Positions 1-11,495 of a DNA stretch of 34,486 nucleotides are shown in pieces. A program made the translations under genes and the position numbers. The stretch covers positions 1 to 34,486 of the forward strand of contig NW_003108844.1 in assembly GCF_000003605.2 (NCBI RefSeq), read 5' to 3'. Position 1 is the stretch's first letter. Every line of letters starts with the position of its first letter. The DNA comes from Saccoglossus kowalevskii. Lineage: Eukaryota > Hemichordata > Enteropneusta > Harrimaniidae. The notes below the pieces were generated by a model that was given only the letters and a program-made list of their open reading frames with translations, was not told the DNA's origin and did not search any database.

Positions 1-2
1 TA

Positions 3-36
3 CTGGCGTCAATGTGATAGTCCAATACAGCTCATG
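3..36 (+). repeat. First complete monomer (gatag variant)
   Basis: This unit sets the phase used for all positions given here. It carries T6G (ggcgtc) and the gatag variant (C15A, C16T), which introduces TGA and TAG triplets. The next unit, 37-70, is a B-type monomer with atgtcag. The array is already under way at base 1. Confidence 0.9.
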
Positions 37-744
37 CTGGCTTCAATATGTCAGTCCAATACAACTTATACTGGCTTCAATGTGCCAGTCCAATACAGCT
101 CATACTGGCTTCAATGTGTCAGTCCAATACAACTTATACTGACGTCAATGTGCCAGTCCAATAAAGCTCATACTGGCTTCAATGTGTCAGTCCAATACAA
201 CTTATACTGGCTTCAATGTGCCAGTCCAATACAACTCATACTGGCTTCAATGTGATAGTCCAATACAGCTCATACTGGCTTCAATGTGTCAGTCCAATAC
301 AACTTATACTGGCTTCAATGTGCCAGTCCAATAAAGCTCATACTGGCTTCAATGTGTCAGTCCAATACAACTTATACTGGCTTCAATGTGCCATTCCAAT
401 ACAGCTCATACTGGCTTCAATGTGTCAGTCCAATACAACTTATACTGGCTTCAATGTGCCAGTCCAATAAAGCTCATACTGGCTTCAATGTGTCAGTCCA
501 ATACAACTTATACTGGCTTCAATGTGCCAGTCCAATACAACTCATACTGGCTTCAATGTGATAGTCCAATACAGCTCATACTGGCTTCAATGTGTCAGTC
601 CAATACAACTTATACTGGCTTCAATGTGCCTGTCCAATACAAACTCATACTGGCTTCAATGTGCCAGTCCAATACAGCTCATACTGGCTTCAATGTGTCA
701 GTCCAATACAACTCATACTGGCTTCAATGTGCCAGTCCAATACA

Positions 745-915
745 ACTCATATTGGCTTCAATGTGCCAGTCCAATTCAGCTCATACTGGCTTCAATGTGT
801 CAGTACAATACAACCCATATTGGCTTCATTGTGCCAGTCCAATACACCTCATACTGGCTTCAATGTGTCAGTCCAATACAACTTATACTGTCTTCAATGT
901 GCCAGTCCAATACAG
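745..915 (+). repeat. Variant block with ccaattcag, first copy
   Basis: This run has ccaattcag (771-780), tcagtacaatac, acccatattgg, a unit with acacctcata and then ctgtcttc. The same order recurs at about 1458-1628 at an offset of 713 bp (21 monomers minus 1 bp, explained by the deletion at 1294). Related blocks are near 22.02, 28.45, 28.65 and 30.52 kb. Confidence 0.85.
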
Positions 916-1457
916 CTCATACTGGCTTCAATATGTCAGTCCAATACAACTTATACTGGCTTCAATGTGCCAGTCCAATACAGCTCATACTGGCTTCAAT
1001 GTGTCAATCCAATACAACTTATACTGGCTTCAATGTGCCAGTCCAATACAGCTCATACTGGCTTCAATGTTCCAGTCCAATACAGCTCATACTGGCTTCA
1101 ATGTGCCAGTCCAATACAACTCATACTGGCTACAATGTACCAGTCCAATACAGCTCATACTGTCTTCAATGTGCCAGTCCAATGCAATTTATATTGGTTT
1201 CAATGTGCCAGTCCAATACAGCTCATACTGGCTTCAATGTGCCCGTCCAATACAACTCATACTGGCTTCAATGTGCCAGTCCAATACAACTTATACGGCT
1301 TCAATGTGGTAGTCCAATACAGCTCATATTGGCTTCAATATGTCAGTCCAATACAACTTATACTGGCGTCAATGTGCCAGTCCAATACAGCTCATACTGG
1401 CTTCAATGTGTCAGTCCAATACAACTCATACTGGCTTCAATGTGCCAGTCCAATACA

Positions 1458-1628
1458 ACTCATATTGGCTTCAATGTGCCAGTCCAATTCAGCTCATACT
1501 GGCTTCAATGTGTCAGTACAATACAACCCATATTGGCTTCAATGTGCCAGTCCAATACACCTCATACTGGCTTCAATGTGTCAGTCCAATACAACTTATA
1601 CTGTCTTCAATGTGCCAGTCCAATACAA
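1458..1628 (+). repeat. Variant block with ccaattcag, second copy
   Basis: It repeats the 745-915 block (ccaattcag, acccatattgg, acacctcata, ctgtcttc). It ends at an aatacaagctc unit with a 1-bp insertion, where the first copy has the normal aatacagctc. Confidence 0.85.
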
Positions 1629-1908
1629 GCTCATACTGGCTTCAATATGTCAGTCCCAATACAACTTATACTGGCTTCAATGTGCCAGTCCAATACAGCT
1701 CATACTGGCTTCAATGTGTCAGTCCATTACAACTTATACTGGCTTCAATGTGCCAGTCCAATACAGCTCATACTGGCTTCAATGTGTCAGTCCAATACAA
1801 CGGATACTGGCTTCAATGTGCCAGTCCAATACAGCTCATACTGGCTTCAATGTGTCAGTTCAATACAACTTATACTGGCTTCAATGTGCCAGTCCAATAC
1901 AACTCATA

Positions 1909-2145
1909 CTGGCTTCTATGTGCCAGTCCAATACAACTTATATTGGCTTCAATGTGCCGGTCCAATACAAGTCATACTGGCGTCAATGTGCCAGTCCAAT
2001 ACAACTTATAATGTCTTCAATGTGCCAGTCCAATACAACTCACATTGGCTTCAATGTGCCAGTAGAGTACAATTGATACTAGCTTCAATATGCCAGTCCA
2101 ATACAATTCATACTGGCTTAATGTGCCAGTCCAAAACAACTTATA
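1909..2145 (+). repeat. Seven-monomer variant cassette, copy 1 (with 1-bp deletion)
   Basis: This is the reference cassette. The ordered variants are: ctggcttctatg (A9T); gccggtcc with aagtcata (A17G, G28A, C29G); a third monomer ending aacttata; a monomer ending aactcaca (T33C); the marker monomer with agtagagtac at 2061-2070; ctagcttcaatatg (G3A, G12A); and a monomer with ccaaaac (T24A). The last unit reads ggcttaatg, a 1-bp deletion, so the cassette is 237 bp. The marker unit in this copy ends aattgata. Confidence 0.9.
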
Positions 2146-2154
2146 CTGGCTTCA

Positions 2155-2430
2155 ATGTGCCAGTCCAATACAGCTCATACTGGCTTCAATGTGTCAGTCC
2201 ATTACAACTTATATTGGCTTCAATGTGCCAGTCCAATACAGCTCATACTGGCTTCAATGTGTCAGTCCAATACAACTTATACTGGCTTCAATGTGCCAGT
2301 CCAATACAGCTCATACTGGCTTCAATGTGTCAGTCCAATACAACTTATACTGGCGTCAATGTGCCAGTCCATTACAGCTCATACTGGCTTCAATGTGCCA
2401 GTCCAATACAACTCATACTGGCGTCAATGT
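2155..2430 (+). repeat. Example of the A/B 68-bp dimer alternation
   Basis: Here A-type monomers (ccag at 15-18, agctcata at 27-34) mostly alternate with B-type monomers (tcag, aacttata). A and B differ at three diagnostic sites: 15 (C/T), 28 (G/A) and 31 (C/T). The same alternation is the default state across the window, interrupted by A-A runs and by variant blocks. It implies an older dimer stage in which 68 bp was the unit of amplification. Some monomers here carry extra changes, such as ccattac (A23T). Confidence 0.85.
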
Positions 2431-3383
2431 GATAGTCCAATACAGCTCATGCTGGCTTCAATATGTCAGTCCAATACAACTTATACTGGCTTCAATGTGC
2501 CAGTCCAATACAGCTCATACTGGCTTCAATGTGTCAGTCCAATACAACTTATACTGACTTCAATGTGCCAGTCCAATAAAGCTCATACTGGCTTCAATGT
2601 GTCAGTCCAATACAACTTATACTGGCTTCAATGTGCCAGTCCAATACAACTCATACTGGCTTCAATGTGATAGTCCAATACAGCTCATACTGGCTTCAAT
2701 GTGTCAGTCCAATACAACTTATACTGGCTTCAATGTGCCTGTCCAATACAACTCATACTGGCTTCAATGTGCCAGTCCAATACAGCTCATACTGTCTTCA
2801 ATGTGTCAATCCAATACAACTTATACTGGCTTCAATGTGCCAGTCCAATACAACTTATACTGACTTCAATGTGCCAGTCCAATAAAGCTCATACTGGCTT
2901 CAATGTGTCAGTCCAATACAACTTATACTGGCTTCAATGTGCCAGTCCAATACAGCTCATACTGGCTTCAATGTGCCAGTCCAATACAGCTCATACTGGC
3001 TTCAATGTGTCAGTTCAATACAACTTATACTGGCTTCAATGTGCCTGTCCAATACAACTCATACTGGCTTCAATGTGCCAGTCCAATACAACTTATACTG
3101 GCTTCAATGTGCCAGTCCAATACAGCTCATACTGGCTTCAATGTGTCAGTCCATTACAACTTATATTGGCTTCAATGTGCCAGTCCAATAAAGCTCATAC
3201 TGGCTTCAATGTGTCAGTCCAATACAACTTATACTGGCTTCAATGTGCCAGTCCAATACAGCTCATACTGGCTTCAATGTGTCAGTACAATACAACTCAT
3301 ATTGGCTTCAATGTACCAGTCCAATACAGCTCATACTGGCTTCAATGTGTCAGTCCAATACAACTTATACTCGCTTCAATGTG

Positions 3384-3961
3384 CCAGTCCAATACAGCTC
3401 ATACTGGCTTCAATGTGTCAGTCCAATACAACTTATACTGGCTTCAATGTGCCTGTCCAATACAACTCATACTGGCTTCAATGTGCCAGTCCAATACAAC
3501 TTATACTGGCTTCAGTGTGCCAGTCCAATACAGCTCATACTGGCTTCAATGTGTCAGTCCATTACAACTTATATTGGCTTCAATGTGCCAGTCCAATACA
3601 ACTGATACTGGCGTCAATGTGCCAGTCCAATACAGCTCATACTGGCTTCAATGTGTCAGTACAATACAACTTATATTGGCTTTAATGTGCCAGTCCAATA
3701 CAGTTCATACTGGCTTCAATATGTCAGTCCAATACAACTTATACTGGCTTCAATGTGCCAGTCCAATATAGCTCATACTGGCGTCAATATGTCAGTCCAA
3801 TACAACTTATACTGGCTTCAATGTGCCAGTCCAATAAAGCTCATACTGGCTTCAATGTGTCAGTCCAATACAACTTATACTGGCTTCAATGTGCCAGTCC
3901 AATACAGCTCATACTGGCTTCAATGTGTCAGTACAATACAACTCATATTGGCTTCAATGTA
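3384..3961 (+). repeat. 578-bp tandem duplication, left copy
   Basis: Seventeen monomers. Diagnostic changes are ttcagtgtg (3511), ctttaatg with agttcata (from 3676), ccaatatagc and ggcgtcaatatg. The match to the right copy covers about 549 bp (3384-3932) and is essentially identical where I compared it. Confidence 0.9.
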
Positions 3962-4510
3962 CCAGTCCAATACAGCTCATACTGGCTTCAATGTGTCAGT
4001 CCAATACAACTTATACTGGCTTCAATGTGCCTGTCCAATACAACTCATACTGGCTTCAATGTGCCAGTCCAATACAACTTATACTGGCTTCAGTGTGCCA
4101 GTCCAATACAGCTCATACTGGCTTCAATGTGTCAGTCCATTACAACTTATATTGGCTTCAATGTGCCAGTCCAATACAACTGATACTGGCGTCAATGTGC
4201 CAGTCCAATACAGCTCATACTGGCTTCAATGTGTCAGTACAATACAACTTATATTGGCTTTAATGTGCCAGTCCAATACAGTTCATACTGGCTTCAATAT
4301 GTCAGTCCAATACAACTTATACTGGCTTCAATGTGCCAGTCCAATATAGCTCATACTGGCGTCAATATGTCAGTCCAATACAACTTATACTGGCTTCAAT
4401 GTGCCAGTCCAATAAAGCTCATACTGGCTTCAATGTGTCAGTCCAATACAACTTATACTGGCTTCAATGTGCCAGTCCAATACAGCTCATACTGGCTTCA
4501 ATGTGTCAGT
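3962..4510 (+). repeat. 578-bp tandem duplication, right copy
   Basis: Direct repeat of 3384-3932 shifted by 578 bp, with ttcagtgtg at 4089 and the same ctttaatg/agttcata and ggcgtcaatatg units. It diverges at the tcagtacaa versus tcagttcaa monomer near 4511. Confidence 0.9.
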
Positions 4511-4525
4511 TCAATACAACTTATA

Positions 4526-4763
4526 CTGGCTTCAATGTACCAGTCCAATACAAGTCATAGTGGTTTCAATATGCCAGTCCAATACAACTTATATTGGCTT
4601 CAATGTGCCGGTCCAATACAAGTCACAGTGGTTTCAATGTGCCAGTCCAATACAACTGATATTGGCTTCAATTTGCCAGTCCAATACAACTCACATTGGC
4701 TTCAATGTGCCAGTCCAGTACAACTGATACTAGCTTCAATATGCCAGTCCAATACAACTCATA
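4526..4763 (+). repeat. Cassette-like block lacking the full marker (possible intermediate)
   Basis: The order resembles the cassette: aagtcata units, a gccggtcc unit at 4594-4627, a unit ending aactcaca, then ctagcttcaatatg. The marker monomer (4696-4729) reads ccagtccagtacaactgata. It has the A23G and C31G changes but keeps canonical CC at 20-21 instead of AG. It could be a step towards the agtagagtac marker or a partial conversion back. It also has local variants not seen elsewhere, such as gtggtttcaat. Confidence 0.8.
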
Positions 4764-5307
4764 CTGGCTTCAATGTGCCAGTCCAATACAACTCATACTG
4801 GCTTCAATGTGATAGTCCAATACAGCTCATGCTGGCTTCAATATGTCAGTCCAATACAACTTATACTGGCTTCAATGTGCCAGTCCAATACAGCTCATAC
4901 TGGCTTCAATGTGTCAGTCCAATACAACTTATACTGACTTCAATGTGCCAGTCCAATAAAGCTCCTACTGGCTTCAATGTGTCAGTCCAATACAACTTAT
5001 ACTGGCTTCAATGTGCCAGTCCAATACAGCTCATACTGGCTTCAATGTGTCAGTCCAATACAACTTATACTGACTTCAATGTGCCAGACCAATAAAGCTC
5101 ATACTGGCTTCAATGTGTCAGTCCAATACAACTTATACTGGCTTCAATGTGCCAGTCCAATACAGCTCATACTGGCTTCAATGTGTCAGTCCAATACAAC
5201 TTATACTGGCTTCAATGTGCCTGTCCAATACAACTCATACTGGCTTCAATGTGCCAGTCCAATACAACTTATACTGGCTTCAATGTGCCAGTCCAATACA
5301 GCTCATA

Positions 5308-5375
5308 CTGGCTTCAATGTGTCAGTCCATTACAACTGATACTAGCTTCAATGTGCCAGTCCAAAACAACTTATA
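5308..5375 (+). repeat. Chimeric monomer joining ccattac unit to cassette right half
   Basis: Unit 5308-5341 begins as a tcag/ccattac monomer but ends aactgata, the ending of the marker monomer. It is followed by ctagcttcaatg and a ccaaaac unit (5342-5375), as in the cassette. The left part of the cassette is absent. The junction lies inside a monomer. Confidence 0.8.
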
Positions 5376-5783
5376 CTGGCTTCAATGTGCCAGTCCAATA
5401 CAGCTCATACTGGCTTCAATGTGCCAGTCCAATACTGCTCATACTGGCTTCAATGTGTCAGTCCAATACAACTTATACTGGCGTCAATGTGCCAGTCCAA
5501 TACAGCTCATACTGGGTTCAATGTGCCAGTCCAATACAACTCATACTGGCTTCAATGTGCCAGTCCAATACAACTCATATTGGCTTCAATGTGATAGTCC
5601 AATACAACTCATACTGGCTTCAATGTGTCAGTACAATACAACTCATATTGGCTTCAATGTACCAGTCCAATACAGCTCATACTGGCTTCAATGTGTCAGT
5701 CCAATACAACTTATACTGGCTTCAATGTGCCAGTCCAATACAGCTCATACTGGCTTCAATGTGTCAATCCAATACAACTTATA

Positions 5784-5794
5784 CTGGCTGCTTC
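5784..5794 (+). repeat. 3-bp insertion in monomer (ctggctgcttc)
   Basis: The normal ctggcttc has gained three bases. Similar 3-bp insertions follow the gtcaatcc monomer near 10951 (ctggctgtttc), 31488 and 32239. They are the only indels above 1 bp that I found and mark descent of these blocks from one ancestor. Confidence 0.85.
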
Positions 5795-6227
5795 AATGTG
5801 CCAGTCCAATACAGCTCATACTGGCTTCAATGTGTCAGTCCAATACAACTTATACTGACTTCAATGTGCCAGTCCAATACAACTCATACTGGCTTCAATG
5901 TGCCAGTCCAATACAGCTCATACTGGCTTCAATGTGCCAGGCCAATACAACTCATACTGGCTACAATGTACCAGTCCAATACAGCTCATACTGGCTTCAA
6001 TGTGCCAGTCCAATACAACTTATACTGGCTTCAATGTGCCAGTCCAATACAACTTATATTGGCTTCAATGTGCCAGACCAATACAGCTCATACTGTCTTC
6101 AATGTGTCAGTCCAATACAACTCATACTGGCTTCAATGTGCCAGGCCAATACAACTCATATTGGCTTCATGTGCCAGTCCAATGCAACTCATACTGGCTT
6201 CAATGTGTCAGTCCAAAACAACTTATA

Positions 6228-6429
6228 CTGACTTCAATGTGCCAGTCCATACAAGTCATACTGGCTTCAATGTGCCAGTCCAATACAACATATATTGGCT
6301 TCAATGTGCCAGTCCAATACAACTCACATTGGCTTCAATGTGCCAGTAGAGTACAACTGATACTAGCTTCAATATGCCAGTCCAATACAACTCATACTGG
6401 CTTAATGTGCCAGTCCAAAACAACTTATA
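6228..6429 (+). repeat. Variant cassette, copy 2 (left end truncated or diverged)
   Basis: The marker agtagagtac is at 6345-6354. The first cassette monomer is missing. The aagtcata monomer has a 1-bp deletion (gtccatacaag) and ctgact at its start. The right half is intact and ends with ggcttaatg (1-bp deletion) and ccaaaac. Confidence 0.85.
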
Positions 6430-7190
6430 CTGGCTTCAATGTGCCAGTCCAATACAGCTCATACTGGCTTCAATGTGTCAGTCCATTACAACTTATATTG
6501 GCTTCAATGTGCCAGTCCAATACAGCTCATACTGGCTTCAATGTGTCAGTCCAATACAACTTATACTGGCGTCAATGTGCCAGTCCAATACAGCTCATAC
6601 TGGCTTCAATGTGCCAGTCCAATACAACTCATACTGGCTTCAATGTGCCAGTCCAATACAACTCATACTGGCTTCAATGTGATAGTCCAATACAACTCAT
6701 ACTGGCTTCAATTTGTCAGTACAATACAACTCATATTGGCTTCAATGTGCTAGTCCAATACAGCTCATACTGGCTTCAATGTGTCAATCCAATACAACTT
6801 ATACTGGCTTCAATGTGCCAGTCCAATACAGCTCATACTGGCTTCAATGTGTCAGTCCAATACAACTTATACTGACTTCAATGTGCCAGTCCAATACAAC
6901 TCATACTGGCTTCAATGTGCCAGTCCAATACAGTTCATACTGGCTTCAATGTGCCAGGCCAATACAACTCATACTGGCTACAATGTACCAGTCCAATACA
7001 GCTCATAGTGGCTTCAATGTGCCAGTCCAATACAACTTATACTGGCTTCAATGTGCCAGTCCAATACAACTTATATTGGGTTCAATGTGCCAGTCCAATA
7101 CAGCTCATACTGTCTTCAATGTGTCAGTCCAATACAACTCATACTGGCTTCAATTTGCCAGTCCAATACAACTCATATTGGCTTCAGTGT
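6228..7190 (+). repeat. Extended higher-order repeat, copy at 6.2 kb
   Basis: After the cassette, the diagnostic variants follow in the order ccattac, ggcgtc, gatag, ttgtcagtac, gtcaatcc, ctgact, ccaggcc with ctacaatgtacc, atagtgg, ttgggttc, ctgtcttc. The same order is present at 20.2 kb, where two extra monomers (68 bp) lie between the ttgtcagtac and gtcaatcc units. Confidence 0.85.
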
Positions 7191-7346
7191 GCCAGTCAAT
7201 ACAGCTCATACTGGCTTCAATGTGTCAGTCCATTACAACTTATATTGGCTTCAATGTGCCAGTCCAATACAGCTCATACTGGCTTCAATGTGTCAGTCCA
7301 ATACAACTGATACTGGCGTCAATGTGCCAGTCCAATACAACTCATA

Positions 7347-7584
7347 CTGGCTTCTATGTGCCAGTCCAATACAACTTATATTGGCTTCAATGTGCCGGTC
7401 CAATACAAGTCATACTGGCTTCAATGTGCCAGTCCAATACAACTTATATTGGCTTCAATGTGCCAGTCCAATACAACTCACATTGGCTTCAATGTGCCAG
7501 TAGAGTACAACTGATACTAGCTTCAATATGCCAGTCCAATACAGCTCATACTGGCTTCAATGTGCCAGTCCAAAACAACTTATA
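7347..7584 (+). repeat. Variant cassette, copy 3 (full)
   Basis: A full 238-bp cassette with agtagagtac at 7499-7508, preceded by aactcacatt. The last monomer has no deletion. It is followed by tgtaccag, a variant at the cassette exit. Confidence 0.9.
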
Positions 7585-8026
7585 CTGGCTTCAATGTACC
7601 AGTCCAATACAGCTCATACTGGCTTCAATGTGTCAGTCCATTACAACTTATATTGGCTTCAATGTGCCAGTCCAATACAGCTCATACTGGCTTCAATGTG
7701 TCAGTACAATACAACTTATATTGGCTTTAATGTGCCAGTCCAATACAGTTCATACTGGCTTCAATATGTCAGTCCAATACAACTTATACTGGCTTCAATG
7801 TGCCAGTCCAATATAGCTCATACTGGCGTCAATGTGTCAGTCCAATACAACTTATACTGGCTTCAATGTGCCAGTCCAATAAAGCTCATACTGGCTTCAA
7901 TGTGTCAGTCCAATACAACTTATACTGGCTTCAATGTGCCAGTCCAATACAGCTCATACTGGCTTCAATGTGTCAGTTCAATACAACTTATACTGGCTTC
8001 AATGTGCCAGTCCAATACAACTCATA

Positions 8027-8264
8027 CTGGCTTCTATGTGCCAGTCCAATACAACTTATATTGGCTTCAATGTGCCGGTCCAATACAAGTCATACTGGCT
8101 TCAATGTGCCAGTCCAATACAACTTATATTGGCTTCAATGTGCCAGGCCAATACAACTCACATTGGCTTCAATGTGCCAGTAGAGTACAACTGATACTAG
8201 CTTCAATATGCCAGTCCAATACAGCTCATACTGGCTTCAATGTGCCAGTCCAAAACAACTTATA
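8027..8264 (+). repeat. Variant cassette, copy 4 (full)
   Basis: A full 238-bp cassette with the marker at 8179-8188, exactly 680 bp (20 monomers) after copy 3. The monomer before the marker carries ccaggcc, T19G, a change otherwise typical of another block. Confidence 0.9.
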
Positions 8265-8434
8265 CTGGCTTCAATGTGCCAGTCCAATACAGCTCATACT
8301 GGCTTCAATGTGTCAGTCCATTACAACTTATATTGGCTTCAATGTGCCAGTCCAATACAGCTCATACTGGCTTCAATGTGTCAGTCCAATACAACTTATA
8401 CTGGCGTCAATGTGCCAGTTCAATACAGCTCATA

Positions 8435-8604
8435 CTGGCTTCAATGTGCCGGTCCAATACAAGTCATACTGGCTTCAATGTGCCAGTCCAATACAACTTA
8501 TATTGGCTTCAATGTGCCAGTCCAATGCAACTCACATTGGCTTCAATGTGCCAGTAGAGTACAACTGATACTAGCTTCAATGTACCAGTACAATACAGCT
8601 CATA
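8435..8604 (+). repeat. Variant cassette, copy 5 (truncated at both ends)
   Basis: It starts at the gccggtcc/aagtcata monomer and lacks the ttctatg unit. The marker is at 8553-8562, 374 bp (11 monomers) after copy 4. After the marker, ctagcttcaatg leads into a tgtaccagtac unit, so the ccaaaac monomer is missing. The pre-marker unit reads ccaatgcaactcaca. Confidence 0.85.
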
Positions 8605-8706
8605 CTGGCTTCAATGTGTCAGTCCAATACAACTTATACTGGCTTCAATGTGCCAGTCCAATACAGCTCATACTGGCTTCAATGTGTCAATCCAATACAA
8701 CTTATA

Positions 8707-8808
8707 TTGGCTTCAATGTGCCAGGCCAATACAACTCACATTGGCTTCAATGTGCCAGTAGAGTACAACTGATACTAGTTTCAATATGCCAGTCCAATAC
8801 AGCTCATA
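8707..8808 (+). repeat. Variant cassette, copy 6 (three-monomer remnant)
   Basis: Only the pre-marker unit (ccaggcc, aactcaca), the marker unit (agtagagtac at 8757-8766) and the next unit (ctagtttcaatatg) remain. It lies 204 bp (6 monomers) after copy 5. Confidence 0.85.
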
Positions 8809-9080
8809 CTGGCTTCAATGTGTCAGTCCATTACAACTTATATTGGCTTCAATGTGCCAGTCCAATACAGCTCATACTGGCTTCAATGTGTCAGTCCATT
8901 ACAACTTATATTGGCTTCAATATGCCAGTCCAATACAGCTCATACTGGCTTCAATGTGTCAGTCCAATACAACTGATACTGGCGTCAATGTGCCAGTCCA
9001 ATACAGCTCATACTGGCTTCAATGTGTCAGTTCAATACAACTTATACTGGCTTCAATGTGCCAGTCCAATACAACTCATA

Positions 9081-9317
9081 CTGGCTTCTATGTGCCAGTC
9101 CAATACAACTTATATTGGCTTCAATGTGCCGGTCCAATACAAGTCATACTGGCTTCAATGTGCCAGTCCAATACAACATATATTGGCTTCAATGTGCCAG
9201 TCCAATACAACTCACATTGGCTTCAATGTGCCAGTAGAGTACAACTGATACTAGCTTCAATATGCCAGTCCAATACAACTCATATTGGCTTAATGTGCCA
9301 GTCCAAAACAACTTATA
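9081..9317 (+). repeat. Variant cassette, copy 7 (with 1-bp deletion)
   Basis: The marker is at 9233-9242. The third unit has caacatata. The last unit has ggcttaatg (deletion), preceded by catattgg. This combination is shared with the 20.2-kb copy, except that the latter has catactgg there. Confidence 0.9.
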
Positions 9318-9700
9318 CTGGCTTCAATGTGCCAGTCCAATACAGCTCATACTGGCTTCAATGTGTCAGTCCATTACAACTTATATTGGCTTCAATGTGC
9401 CAGTCCAATACAGCTCATACTGGCTTCAATGTGTCAGTCCAATACAACTTATACTGGCGTCAATGTGCCAGTCCAATACAGCTCATACTGGCTTCAATGT
9501 GCCAGTCCAATACAACTCATACTGGCTTGAATGTGCCAGTCCAATACAACTCATACTGGCTTCAATGTGATAGTCCAATACAACTCATACTGGCTTCAAT
9601 TTGTCAGTACAATACAACTCATATTGGCTTCAATGTACCAGTCCAATACAGCTCATACTGGCTTCAATGTGTCAGTCTAATACAACTTATACTGGCTTCA
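9081..9700 (+). repeat. Long-range duplicate of the 20.2-kb region
   Basis: It matches 20162-20781 at a constant offset of 11,081 bp. Shared rare features are caacatata, the ggcttaatg deletion, ggcttgaatg and caatttgtcagtac. A few substitutions differ, such as catattgg versus catactgg before the deleted unit. Confidence 0.85.
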
Positions 9701-10269
9701 ATGTGCCAGTCCAATACAGCTCATACTGGCTTCAATGTGTCAATCCAATACAACTTATACTGGCTTCAATGTGTCAGTCCAATACAACTTATACTGGCTT
9801 CAATGTGCCAGTCCAATACAGCTCATACTGGCTTCAATGTGTCAATCCAATACAACTTATACTGGCTTCAATGTGCCAGTCCAATACAGCTCATACTGGC
9901 TTCAATGTGTCAGTCCAATACAACTTATACTGGCGTCAATGTGCCAGTCCAATACAGCTCATACTGGCTTCAATGTGCCAGTCCAATACAACTCATACTG
10001 GCTTTAATGTGCCAGTCCAATACAGCTCATACTGGCTTCAATGTGTCAATCCAATACAACTTATACTGGCTTCAATGTGCCTGTCCAATACAGCTCATAC
10101 TGGCTTCAATGTGTCAGTCCAATACAACTTATACTGACTTCAATGTGCCGGTCCAATACAAGTCATACTGGCTTCAATGTGCCAGTCCAATACAGCTAAT
10201 ACTGGCTTGAATGTGTCAGTTCAATACAACTTATACTGGCTTCAATGTGCCAGTCCAATACAACTCATA

Positions 10270-10507
10270 CTGGCTTCTATGTGCCAGTCCAATACATCTT
10301 ATATTGGCTTCAATGTGCCGGTCCAATACAAGTCATACTGGCTTCAAAGTGCCAGTCCAATACAACTTATATTGGCTTCAATTTGCCAGTCCAATACAAC
10401 TCACATTGGCTTCAATGTGCTAGTAGAGTACAACTGATACTAGCTTCAATATGCCAGTCCAATACAACTCATACTGGCTTCAATGTGCCAGTCCAAAACA
10501 ACTTATA
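10270..10507 (+). repeat. Variant cassette, copy 8 (full, private changes)
   Basis: The marker is at 10422-10431 within gtgctagtagag, a private C16T change. Other private changes are ccaatacatctt, cttcaaagtgcc and caatttgcc. The last monomer is undeleted. Confidence 0.9.
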
Positions 10508-11257
10508 CTGGCTTCAATGTGCCAGTCCAATACAGCTCATACTGGCTTCAATGTGTCAGTCCATTACAACTTATATTGGCTTCAATGTGCCAGTCCAATA
10601 CAGCTCATACTGGCTTCAATGTGTCAGTCCAATACAACTTATACTGGCGTCAATGTGCCAGTCCAATACAGCTCATACTGGCTTCAATGTGCCAGTCCAA
10701 TACAACTCATACTGGCTTCAATGTGCCAGTCCAATACAACTCATACTGGCTTCAATGTGATAGTCCAATACAACTCATACTGGCTTCAATGTGTCAGTAC
10801 AATACAACTCATATTGGCTTCAATGTACCAGTCCAATACAGCTCATACTGGCTTCAATGTGTCAGTCCAATACAACTTATACTGGCTTCAATGTGCCAGT
10901 CCAATACAGCTCATACTGGCTTCAATGTGTCAATCCAATACAACTTATACTGGCTGTTTCAATGTGCCAGTCCAATACAGCTCATACAGGCTTCAATGTG
11001 TCAGTCCAATACAACTTATACTGACTTCAATGTGCCAGTCCAATACACCTCATACTGGCTTCATGTGTCAGTCCAATACAACTTATACTGGCTTCAATGT
11101 GCCAGTCCAATAAAGCTCATACTGGCTTCAATGTGTCAGTCCAATACAACTTATACTGGCTTCAATGTGACAGTCCAATACAGCTCATACTGGCTTCAAT
11201 GTGTCAGTCCAATACAACTTATACTGGCTTCAATGTGCCAGTCCAATACAACTCATA

Positions 11258-11495
11258 CTGGCTTCTATGTGCCAGTCCAATACAACTTATATTGGCTTCA
11301 ATGTGCCGGTCCAATACAAGTCATACTGGCTTCAATGTGCCAGTCCAATACAACTTATATTGGCTTCAATGTGCCAGTCCAATACAACTCACACTGGCTT
11401 CAATGTGCCAGTAGAGTACAACTGATACTAGCTTCAATATGTCAGTCCAATACAACTCATACTGGCTTCAATGTGCCAGTCCAAAACAACTTATA
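11258..11495 (+). repeat. Variant cassette, copy 9 (full)
   Basis: The marker is at 11410-11419. The pre-marker unit is followed by an actgg start (aactcacact) instead of attgg. The post-marker unit has atatgtcag rather than atatgccag. Confidence 0.9.

Larger units (their letters stand above)
5007..5945 (+). repeat. Long-range duplicate, left member (partner 30709-31647)
   Basis: About 940 bp shared with the 30.7-kb region at a constant offset of 25,702 bp. Shared rare features are the ccattac/aactgata chimera, aatactgctc, ctgggttcaatg and the 3-bp insertion ctggctgcttc near 5788. A few substitutions separate the copies, for example near 5100 (gccagacc here). Confidence 0.85.

Noticed and set aside
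2061-2070. agtagagtac as a transposon target site or insertion scar
   Set aside because: The marker arises by five substitutions in a 34-bp unit with no length change, and no inserted DNA or target-site duplication is present.
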